Shown: positions 1 to 5,530 of the stretch, piece by piece
How the letters are laid out: every line of letters begins with the position of its first letter
How positions within the stretch are numbered: the first letter of the stretch is position 1
NCBI GenBank assembly: GCA_025455795.1
Contig: JALOLW010000177.1
Coordinates: 1-7,825, forward strand
Origin: Spirosomataceae bacterium
GTDB taxonomy: Bacteria; Bacteroidota; Bacteroidia; Cytophagales; Spirosomataceae
DNA: 7,825 nucleotides
Direction of reading: 5' to 3'
The notes under the pieces: generated by a model
What the model saw: the letters and a program-made list of their open reading frames with translations, nothing else
Told to the model about the DNA's origin: nothing
Databases searched by the model: none
Made by a program: the position numbers and the translations under genes

Positions 1-85
1 TTACTTTTGTTTTGACAACAAAATAATGAGGCATTCCGTTTGGATTTTTTCTAAATAAGTTCAAATATTCATCCCTGATGCACAT
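1..85 (-). CDS. Possible divergent gene, 5' part only (runs off left edge)
   Basis: On the minus strand a frame stays open from about position 109 to the left edge. An ATG at 85-83 would begin MCIRDEYLNLF and continue through RKNPNGMPHYFVVKTKV; a GTG at 100-98 is an alternative start. The composition looks protein-like, but at most 36 codons are visible and no family is recognised. If real, it is divergent from trpG and shares the 86-226 intergenic region, so trpE would not lie directly upstream of trpG on the same strand. No minus-strand TAnnTTTG was found in the spacer. It could equally be a chance open frame. Confidence 0.3.
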   Translation of the reverse strand, partial: MCIRDEYLNLFRKNPNGMPHYFVVKTKV

Positions 86-136
86 AGTACAGGAAGTCAC
101 TTTGCCTGATTATGACACATATCTTCGCCGTAAGGT

Positions 137-166
137 TTGAGGTAAGGCTTCAAATGGGTACTTTTG
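137..166 (+). promoter_or_regulatory. Bacteroidota-type promoter for trpG
   Basis: A TTG at 137-139 is followed after 19 nt by TACTTTTG at 159-166. This fits the known Bacteroidota sigma-A consensus, a -33 TTG and a -7 TAnnTTTG with about 19 nt between. Transcription would begin a few bases after 170, leaving a leader of roughly 50 nt before the trpG ATG at 227. That leader contains the octamer repeat array at 183-222. The call rests on motif and spacing only. Confidence 0.5.
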
Positions 167-182
167 TGGCATGAGCGACTCA

Positions 183-222
183 AAATCACTCATTCACTCA
201 ATCACACATTCACAAATTGATG
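183..222 (+). repeat. Octamer repeat array A, trpG leader
   Basis: Five degenerate 8-nt units stand head to tail: aaatcact, cattcact, caatcaca, cattcaca, aattgatg. The array ends four bases before the trpG start codon, downstream of the predicted promoter, so it should be transcribed as the leader. The first unit, aaatcact, recurs exactly at 4056-4063 in the array before trpC. No convincing inverted partner is present. Function is unknown. Confidence 0.6.
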
Positions 223-226
223 CTCA

Positions 227-793
227 ATGCGTATCCTCGTTCTTGATAATTACGACTCGTTTACCTACAATCTCGTCTATATTTTGCGCGAACTTCACGA
301 CAACGTAGAAGTGCATCGCAACGACAAAATTACGCTCGAAGACGTAGCCCAGTACGACAAAATCTTGCTTTCGCCTGGCCCTGGCATTCCGTCGGAAGCG
401 GGAATTATGCAACAAGTCATCAAAACGTACGCCCCTACCAAAAGCATCATGGGCGTGTGTTTGGGGCATCAGGGCATCGGTGAGGTGTTTGGGGCCAGCC
501 TCAACAACATGGCCGACGTACTCCACGGCATCAGCGACAAAGCCATCGTAACCGATGCCACCGAACCGCTCTTTCAGGGACTTCCGTCGTCGTTTCAAGT
601 GGGGCGATACCATTCTTGGACAGTCGTGGGCGACACTGTGCCAGACACCATGACCATCACGGCCATAGACGAACACAACCAAGTAATGGCCCTGACCCAC
701 AAGACTTACGATGTGCGCGGTGTGCAGTTTCACCCCGAATCTGTCTTGACCGAACACGGCAAACAAATGCTCCAAAATTGGCTTTCGATTTAA
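227..793 (+). CDS. trpG: Anthranilate synthase glutamine amidotransferase subunit (TrpG/PabA)
   Basis: This 188-aa class I glutamine amidotransferase hydrolyses glutamine and passes ammonia to TrpE (chorismate to anthranilate). It is cytoplasmic. It opens with MRILVLDNYDSFTYNL, typical of the family. The oxyanion segment SPGPGIPSEAG covers residues 49-59. The nucleophile elbow GVCLGHQ gives Cys78, and FHPES near 168-172 gives His169 and Glu171, completing the triad. Length is normal for a single-domain subunit. The residue after GHQ is Gly rather than the more common Ala/Cys/Ser, a mild variation. It is the first gene after the predicted promoter. TrpG and PabA (folate pathway) are hard to tell apart by sequence and one protein may serve both; the trpD, trpC and trpF neighbours favour TrpG. 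The partner trpE is not visible. Confidence 0.93.
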   Translation: MRILVLDNYDSFTYNLVYILRELHDNVEVHRNDKITLEDVAQYDKILLSPGPGIPSEAGIMQQVIKTYAPTKSIMGVCLGHQGIGEVFGASLNNMADVLHGISDKAIVTDATEPLFQGLPSSFQVGRYHSWTVVGDTVPDTMTITAIDEHNQVMALTHKTYDVRGVQFHPESVLTEHGKQMLQNWLSI

Positions 794-810
794 TCAATAG
801 CGAATGGTGG

Positions 811-874
811 GTGAGAGAATGAGTGCATAGACTGAAATTTACTCATTCTCTCATTGGCTCATTCTCTCATTTTT
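811..874 (+). repeat. Repeat array B with two competing hairpins, before hldA
   Basis: The 5' arm tgagagaatgagt (812-824) is perfectly complementary to actcattctctca (841-853), 13 bp with a 16-nt loop. Its first 12 bases are equally complementary to a second copy, ctcattctctca (858-869), which is followed by a run of five T (870-874). The two 3' arms are one 16-nt period apart, and the stretch can be read as octamers attctctc, attggctc, attctctc. Only one pairing can form at a time, and the longer-range one has a weak terminator-like T tail. The array ends three bases before the hldA ATG. A switch role is inference; the pairing is directly visible. Confidence 0.6.
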
Positions 875-877
875 AGC

Positions 878-1861
878 ATGAACATTCCTCAAATTTTTTC
901 TTCTTTCAACTCCCTGCGCGTACTTGTGGTGGGCGATGTGATGCTCGATGCCTATGTGTGGGGCAAAGTAGAACGCATCTCGCCCGAAGCCCCCGTGCCG
1001 GTAGTCAATGTAGTCAAACGTGAAATGCGGCTCGGTGGCGCAGGCAATGTGATTTTGAACGTGCAAGCCCTTGGGGCAGAGCCTGTTACTTGCGCGGTAG
1101 TGGGGCAAGATGAGTTTGGACAAAAGCTCATTGAGTTGCTCAAAGAAAAAAACTTAGACACGAGCGGTATTATCCAAAGTCCCGACCGAATCACGACTGT
1201 CAAAGAGCGCATCATTGCGGGGTCGCAGCACGTGGTACGGATAGACACTGAAACCGACAAGACCATCACTTACGACGAACAAACGCAGCTCATCGAAAGG
1301 GCTAAAGCCCTGATTCCGAATTGTGATGTAGTGTTGTTTGAAGACTACGACAAAGGCGTATTGTGCGAGCGCGTGATTCGTGAAATCACTGATTTTGCCA
1401 ACGCTCATCAAAAACCAACGGTGGTGGACCCCAAAAAGCGTAATTTCTTGGCCTACAAGCAGGTGACACTTTTTAAACCCAATCTCAAAGAACTCAAAGA
1501 AGGATTAAAGATTGATTTTGATGTCAAAAATCCTGTATCTTTGGAAGAGGCTGTGACGCAGCTCAAAACCGCTCTCCAAACCGACGGGGCTTTTGTAACG
1601 CTTTCGGAGCATGGTGTGTATATTGATGCCAACGACCAAAAGCACCATATCAAAGCCCACAAGCGCAAAATCGCCGACGTGTCGGGCGCGGGCGATACGG
1701 TCATCAGCATTGCGGCTTGTTGTGTGGCGTTGGGGCTTGAGCCACGCTTGGTAGCCGAACTCTCCAACCTCGGCGGCGGCATCGTTTGCGAGGACGTAGG
1801 CGTAGTACCGATTGACAAACAACGACTCCAAGCAGAAGCGGAGAAGTATTTGAAAGATTAA
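878..1861 (+). CDS. hldA: D-glycero-beta-D-manno-heptose-7-phosphate kinase (HldA / RfaE domain I)
   Basis: This 327-aa cytoplasmic PfkB/ribokinase-family sugar kinase resembles the N-terminal kinase half of HldE. It phosphorylates D-glycero-D-manno-heptose 7-phosphate at C1 on the way to ADP-heptose for LPS inner core. Visible features are RVLVVGDVMLDAYVWG (residues 14-29), RISPEAPVPVV (33-43), the PfkB glycine motif RLGGAGNV (51-58), FEDYDKGVL (154-162), VDPKKR (183-188), FKPN (199-202), TLSEHGV (241-247), and the ATP/anion-hole motif DVSGAGDTV (267-275) with catalytic base Asp273. There is no nucleotidyltransferase domain, so a separate HldC-type enzyme would be needed. I chose ATG 878; an in-frame TTG at 854 would add eight residues encoded by the repeat array and is unlikely. 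Its place between trpG and hemC is not explained by pathway. Another PfkB-family substrate is possible, but the match to RfaE1 is strong. Confidence 0.88.
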   Translation: MNIPQIFSSFNSLRVLVVGDVMLDAYVWGKVERISPEAPVPVVNVVKREMRLGGAGNVILNVQALGAEPVTCAVVGQDEFGQKLIELLKEKNLDTSGIIQSPDRITTVKERIIAGSQHVVRIDTETDKTITYDEQTQLIERAKALIPNCDVVLFEDYDKGVLCERVIREITDFANAHQKPTVVDPKKRNFLAYKQVTLFKPNLKELKEGLKIDFDVKNPVSLEEAVTQLKTALQTDGAFVTLSEHGVYIDANDQKHHIKAHKRKIADVSGAGDTVISIAACCVALGLEPRLVAELSNLGGGIVCEDVGVVPIDKQRLQAEAEKYLKD

Positions 1862-1909
1862 AGCAATGGCCATTATTATGGGCTAAGACGTGGTATAAAT
1901 TCTTTAAAA

Positions 1910-2842
1910 ATGCACATCAAAATCGGAACGCGCGGAAGTAAACTGGCCCTTTGGCAAGCCTACTACGTGCAAGAAAAATTAGAAAAAGGAGGTTTGACGA
2001 CCGAAATCGTCATCATCGAAACCAAAGGTGACCAAATCCTCGACCGCTCGCTGTCCAAAATCGGCAGTAAGGGCGTGTTTACCCAAGAACTTGAAGACCA
2101 ACTCCGCGACGGGCGCATTGACATCGCCGTTCATTCCGCCAAAGACCTCCAATCGCAGCTCGACGATGACCTCCAACTCATCGCCTTCACCGAGCGCGAA
2201 CTCGTCAATGATGTCTTGGTGAGCCATAATAAAAATTTGACACTCTCCACCGCACGGGCGGCCCCGTTAAACTCGACATTCACCATCGGAACGTCTTCCA
2301 CTCGCCGCGTGGCTATGCTTCGGCATTTTTATCCAAACGTCAAAACCGTGGATATGCGCGGCAATTTCCAAACCCGCCTCCGAAAACTCGAAGATGGCCA
2401 CTGCGACGCGCTGCTGCTCGCCTACGCGGGCGTACACCGCATGGAATACGACTCGCTGATTGTGGAGCATTTGCCTTTGGACAAATTTACGCCTGCCGTG
2501 GGGCAAGGCTCGGTGGCGATAGAGTGTAGCGAAAGTTTGGACGAGGTCAAAAAACAGCAAATCAGACAACTGCTCAATCACCCCAACACCGAGCGGTGTC
2601 TGCTGGCCGAGCGGGCGTTTTTGCGAACTTTACAGGGCGGTTGTAGTGTACCAGTATTTGGATTGGCAACGCTCGAAAATGAACAAATTAGCATGACAGG
2701 CGGGGTGATTAGTTTGAATGGACAAGAAATGCTCAAACAAACTGCCACAGGCCAAAACCCCACCGAAATAGGAGAAACCCTCGCCCAAGCGCTTTTGAAA
2801 TTAGGGGCAAAACGTATTTTAGATGAAATAAAAAATGCTTAA
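1910..2842 (+). CDS. hemC: Porphobilinogen deaminase (hydroxymethylbilane synthase)
   Basis: HemC condenses four porphobilinogens into hydroxymethylbilane, the linear precursor of haem and sirohaem, in the cytoplasm. The 310-aa length is normal. Family motifs appear in order: KIGTRGSKLALWQA (residues 4-17), GVFTQELE (55-62), AVHSAKDL (73-80) with the catalytic Asp at 79, IGTSSTRR (126-133), RGNFQTRLRKL (150-160), PAVGQGSVAIEC (195-206) and LRTLQGGCSVPV (238-249). Cys245 in GGCSVP is the attachment point for the dipyrromethane cofactor. All key residues are intact. The gene starts at ATG 1910, 48 nt after hldA. The spacer has no Shine-Dalgarno, only A/T-rich sequence before the ATG, and unlike the neighbouring spacers it holds no octamer array. 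No haem-pathway gene is adjacent, so it is probably a passenger in this transcription unit. Confidence 0.96.
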   Translation: MHIKIGTRGSKLALWQAYYVQEKLEKGGLTTEIVIIETKGDQILDRSLSKIGSKGVFTQELEDQLRDGRIDIAVHSAKDLQSQLDDDLQLIAFTERELVNDVLVSHNKNLTLSTARAAPLNSTFTIGTSSTRRVAMLRHFYPNVKTVDMRGNFQTRLRKLEDGHCDALLLAYAGVHRMEYDSLIVEHLPLDKFTPAVGQGSVAIECSESLDEVKKQQIRQLLNHPNTERCLLAERAFLRTLQGGCSVPVFGLATLENEQISMTGGVISLNGQEMLKQTATGQNPTEIGETLAQALLKLGAKRILDEIKNA

Positions 2843-3003
2843 ATGCGGAAAGTCTAAAATGCAGAGATTCAGAAATGGTGAAATGCAAAAATGCAGAAAG
2901 AGATTTACGCATTCTTGCATTACCCGCATTTAGGCATTTACACATTCTCGCATCCACACATTTACGCAATTCGACATTCTGCACTCGACATTCGACACTC
3001 TCC
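2843..3003 (+). repeat. Repeat array C: large imperfect palindrome before trpD
   Basis: The whole hemC-trpD spacer (161 nt) is repeat-like. Its left half is rich in aaatgc-type units (2841, 2856, 2881, 2889 areas) and its right half in the complement, as 7-9 nt units ending in CA: tttaggca, tttacaca, ttctcgca, tccacaca, tttacgca, attcgaca. The core pairs aatgcaaaaatgc (2882-2894) with gcattcttgcatt (2909-2921), 12 of 13 bases, with a 14-nt loop. With bulges, pairing seems to extend outward to about 2873 and 2932. The right half runs directly into the trpD ATG. No T-run follows the stem, so an ordinary intrinsic terminator is not supported. Function is unknown. Confidence 0.65.
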
Positions 3004-3993
3004 ATGAAATCCACTCTCAACCACCTCCTCAACCACCAAACCCTCAGCCACGAAACGGCCAAAGAGACACTTCTTCAAATAGGTCGTGGCGAGCATAACG
3101 CTGCCCAAATTGCCAGTTTTCTGACAGTTTTTGCCCTGCGCGGCATCACCGTCGAAGAATTTGCGGGTTTTCGAGAAGCCATGTTGGAATTGCTGACTCC
3201 TGTTGATTTTAGCGAGTTTGATGCCATGGATGTCTGCGGCACGGGCGGCGACGGCAAAGATACCTTCAACATTTCTACCCTTTCGGCTTTTGTGGTGGCG
3301 GGCGCGGGGCAGCGCGTAGCCAAGCAGGGCAACCACGGCGTGTCGAGCGCGGTAGGGTCTTCGACGGTCTTGGAGCATTTGGGTATCAAATTTACCAACG
3401 ATACCGACCACCTACGTCGCAAACTTGATACGGCAGGCATTTGCTATCTCCATGCCCCGCTATTTCACCCCGCCATGAAACACGTGGCCCCTATTCGCAA
3501 AGATTTGGGTATCAAGACATTTTTCAATATGCTCGGCCCCACTATCAATCCCAGTTTTGTCAAAAAGCAATTGATGGGCGTTTTCAATCTCGAATTGGCG
3601 CGGTTGTATAACTACGTCTATCAAAAAACCGACTGCCAATACCTCATCATCCACGGCTTAGATGGCTACGACGAAGTATCGCTCACGGGAGATTTTAAGG
3701 TGATTTCGCCCACCAATGACCAGGTATTGGGACCCAATGACTTGGGATTGGAGACACTGCAATCTACCCAATTGTCGGGAGGCGACACGCTGCAAGACTC
3801 GGCCCAGATTTTCTTGAATGTACTGAACGACGAAGCCACTTCTGCCCAAAAACAGGCTGTTTTAGCCAATTCAGCCCTCGCGCTTCACGCCGCTAATCCG
3901 TCGCTTTCGCTCTTGGATGCCGTGGCTACTGCCCGCGAGTCGTTGGAAAGCAAAAGAGCCTTGGCGTGTTTTAAGAAATTGATTGAAGTGTAA
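3004..3993 (+). CDS. trpD: Anthranilate phosphoribosyltransferase
   Basis: TrpD joins anthranilate and PRPP to give phosphoribosylanthranilate, the second tryptophan-specific step. The 329-aa length is normal. Visible features are the PRPP loop DVCGTGGDGKDTFNIST (residues 76-92), the anthranilate-side loop KQGNHGVSSAVGSS (107-120), HPAMKHVAPIRKDLGIKT (155-172) with conserved Arg165, NMLGPTINP (175-183), and the metal-binding pair Asp223-Glu224 in GYDEVSLTG (221-229). The family motif is KHGN; here Gln108 (codon cag) replaces His, which may affect anthranilate handling. I chose ATG 3004 because the protein then begins MKSTLNHLLNHQTLS, usual for the family. The in-frame upstream start at 2875 would only translate the repeat spacer. 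The gene follows array C and no promoter motif was found, so it is probably read from upstream. Confidence 0.95.
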   Translation: MKSTLNHLLNHQTLSHETAKETLLQIGRGEHNAAQIASFLTVFALRGITVEEFAGFREAMLELLTPVDFSEFDAMDVCGTGGDGKDTFNISTLSAFVVAGAGQRVAKQGNHGVSSAVGSSTVLEHLGIKFTNDTDHLRRKLDTAGICYLHAPLFHPAMKHVAPIRKDLGIKTFFNMLGPTINPSFVKKQLMGVFNLELARLYNYVYQKTDCQYLIIHGLDGYDEVSLTGDFKVISPTNDQVLGPNDLGLETLQSTQLSGGDTLQDSAQIFLNVLNDEATSAQKQAVLANSALALHAANPSLSLLDAVATARESLESKRALACFKKLIEV

Positions 3994-4039
3994 AACTTGA
4001 AATAATTCAGATAAACAGAATCACACTCAAGAAGGCAAT

Positions 4040-4083
4040 AAATCAACATAATCACAAATCACTAAATCGTAAATCACAAATTA
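4040..4083 (+). repeat. Repeat array D, trpD-trpC spacer
   Basis: Degenerate 7-8 nt units follow each other: aaatcaac, ataatcac, aaatcact, aaatcgt, aaatcac, aaatta. The unit aaatcact matches the first unit of array A exactly. Unlike array A, this array lies upstream of the predicted -7 element at 4099-4106, so it would be in the upstream promoter region or in read-through RNA from trpD. No inverted copy was found. The rest of the 130-nt spacer (3994-4039) shows nothing recognisable. Confidence 0.55.
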
Positions 4084-4098
4084 TCTTGCGTATTAGTG

Positions 4099-4106
4099 TA
4101 ATTTTG
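4099..4106 (+). promoter_or_regulatory. Bacteroidota -7 promoter element before trpC
   Basis: TAATTTTG followed by C is a perfect TAnnTTTG. No TTG lies at the usual upstream distance; the nearest, at 4086-4088, is only 10 nt away. Initiation would fall near 4111-4115, only about ten bases before the trpC GTG, giving a very short leader. It suggests that trpC and the genes after it can be transcribed independently of trpG-hldA-hemC-trpD. Confidence 0.4.
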
Positions 4107-4123
4107 CAGAAAATATTGACTCA

Positions 4124-4909
4124 GTGAATATCCTCGACAAAATCACCGCTCACAAACGTACCGAAATCGCCACCGCCAAGGCTACGACTTCTTTTGCCGA
4201 ATTAGAAAAATCGCCCTTTTTTGGACAAAAAGGGCTTTCGCTCAAACAACGCCTCACGGCCGAACCATTGGGCATCGTTGCCGAATTTAAGCGCAAGTCG
4301 CCCTCATTGGGTATCATCAATGACCAAGTACGGCCTGAAATCGTGACCCGTGGCTACGCCGAAGCGGGCGCGGCGGGGCTGTCGGTACTGACCGATAATG
4401 CGTTTTTTGGCGGAGATTTTGGCGATTTCTGCCGCGCACGCATGGCCAATCCACGCACGCCCATGCTCCGCAAAGATTTTATGGTGGACGAGTACCAACT
4501 TTGGGAAGCCAAAGGCATCGGTGCCGACGTGATTTTGTTGATTGCGGCCTGTCTCACGCCCCAAGAAGTACAACAGTTGGCTGCTCGCGCGCACGAGTTG
4601 GGCATGGAAGTGCTGCTCGAAGTACACGACCGCGAAGAACTCGAAACCTGCCTCTGCCCCGAAATAGACATGGTGGGTGTCAATAACCGCAACCTCAAAA
4701 CTTTTGAGACTTCGATTGAGACTTCTTTGGAATTGGCAAGTCTAATCCCTGGCGAGTTCTTAAAAATCTCCGAAAGTGGACTCAAAGATGTCCAAACTAT
4801 TCGTACCTTGCAGGATGTTGGGTACAAAGGTTTTTTGATTGGTGAAACATTTATGAAAACGCCCGACCCCGCACAGGCTTTGAAAGAATTGATTAACCAC
4901 ACAGCTTAA
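4124..4909 (+). CDS. trpC: Indole-3-glycerol phosphate synthase
   Basis: TrpC closes and decarboxylates CdRP to indole-3-glycerol phosphate, using a TIM-barrel fold. The 261 residues match a single-domain enzyme, not a TrpC-TrpF fusion. Motifs include the N-terminal NILDKITAHKRTEI, AEFKRKSPSLGII (residues 53-65) with Lys56, GLSVLTDNAFFGG (85-97), LRKDFMVDEYQ (115-125) with Lys117, EVLLEVH (162-168) with Glu166, VGVNNRNLKTF (184-194), ISESGL (215-220) and GFLIGETFM (236-244). The start is GTG 4124: the next in-frame codon upstream that matters is a TAG at 4094, there is no ATG, and the family N-terminus begins here. A -7 element lies 18-25 nt upstream. The stop codon is one base from the next ATG, so translation is probably coupled to the following gene. 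Confidence 0.96.
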   Translation: MNILDKITAHKRTEIATAKATTSFAELEKSPFFGQKGLSLKQRLTAEPLGIVAEFKRKSPSLGIINDQVRPEIVTRGYAEAGAAGLSVLTDNAFFGGDFGDFCRARMANPRTPMLRKDFMVDEYQLWEAKGIGADVILLIAACLTPQEVQQLAARAHELGMEVLLEVHDREELETCLCPEIDMVGVNNRNLKTFETSIETSLELASLIPGEFLKISESGLKDVQTIRTLQDVGYKGFLIGETFMKTPDPAQALKELINHTA

Positions 4910-4910
4910 C

Positions 4911-5507
4911 ATGTCAAAAAAGTCGTATTCACATTTTACTTATCAAGACCTCAAAGCCCTTGGCCTTGAAATAGTAGAAGAACGGCTTTTTGTACCTGCC
5001 CCCGCTTTTGTTGAGCCAAGCGATTTTCTAAAAAACACATTGGAAATCAATTTGGACGTACCTATGGCGACCGAAAAAGCAAAGTCTGAGTTATTGATAA
5101 CACCGATTTTGAACGAGATTCGAATCCAAAGTGCCAACAAGTTTACCTATTTTTCTGGTTATAACTTTGACGTAGAACCCTCCAAAGGCTTGCGCGGATT
5201 TTGCGATTTTATCTTGACCAAAGCCCCCAAAACACCCTTTATCGAAAAGCCTATTCTGGCCATTGTAGAAGCCAAAAACGCTGAAATAGAGATGGGAATA
5301 GCACAATGTGGGGCCGAAATGTATGCCGCACAGTTGTTCAATCAACGCCAAAATGAACCCATCAGTACTGTTTATGGCGCAGTTACTTCTGGCTTCGACT
5401 GGTTATTTATGAGCATACAACAGTCCAAAATTCAAATTGATACCCGACGTTACTTTATCAATAACCTGCCCGAATTATTAGGCGTTTTCAATCAAATTAT
5501 TCTCTAA
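4911..5507 (+). CDS. Putative PD-(D/E)XK nuclease-fold protein, function unknown
   Basis: This 198-aa protein shows an ordered set of residues expected of the PD-(D/E)XK nuclease fold: Glu60 in an early helix (KAKSELLITPIL), Asp99 in GFCDFIL (97-102), Glu120-Ala-Lys122 in LAIVEAKN (116-123), then Gln132 and Tyr138 in the following helix. A final region contains YGAVTSGFDWLF (155-166). It resembles a group of roughly 200-aa uncharacterised bacterial proteins that I recall but cannot name. There is no signal peptide or membrane segment. It starts one base after the trpC stop and ends 23 bases before trpF, so it is co-transcribed inside the trp run. It is visibly more AT-rich than trpC (23 G+C in 5041-5100 against 35 in 4561-4620), which suggests later acquisition. 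The fold call rests on motif spacing; nuclease activity and any link to tryptophan are unproven. Confidence 0.6.
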   Translation: MSKKSYSHFTYQDLKALGLEIVEERLFVPAPAFVEPSDFLKNTLEINLDVPMATEKAKSELLITPILNEIRIQSANKFTYFSGYNFDVEPSKGLRGFCDFILTKAPKTPFIEKPILAIVEAKNAEIEMGIAQCGAEMYAAQLFNQRQNEPISTVYGAVTSGFDWLFMSIQQSKIQIDTRRYFINNLPELLGVFNQIIL

Positions 5508-5530
5508 AAATTAGCCACTCTTTACTAAAA

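Noticed and set aside
2..9. TACTTTTG matching the -7 consensus at the left edge
   Set aside because: Any -33 element would be outside the window, and it may lie within a minus-strand coding frame; one 8-mer is not enough.
183..222. CRISPR array or phage attachment repeats
   Set aside because: Units are 7-8 nt, contiguous and degenerate; there are no spacers, no cas genes and no integrase.
171..308. Short ORF starting at ATG 171 as a trp attenuator leader peptide
   Set aside because: It has no tryptophan codons, it runs into trpG, and no terminator hairpin follows.
616..822. Plus-strand 68-codon frame overlapping the end of trpG
   Set aside because: Out-of-frame shadow of trpG with atypical His/Arg-rich composition.
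854..877. TTG start adding eight residues to hldA
   Set aside because: These codons lie in the hairpin repeat, and ATG 878 gives a normal HldA N-terminus.
1865..1874. Perfect palindrome aatggccatt after hldA as a terminator
   Set aside because: It has no loop and no T-run, and is too short to be convincing.
2875..3003. 43-residue N-terminal extension of trpD from an upstream in-frame ATG
   Set aside because: It translates only the repeat/palindrome spacer; the family N-terminus starts at ATG 3004.
4354..4902. Long minus-strand open frame opposite trpC, and similar frames opposite trpG, hldA, hemC and the glycosyltransferase
   Set aside because: They are antisense shadows of strongly supported genes, with serine/arginine-rich or otherwise uncharacteristic translations and no recognisable motifs.
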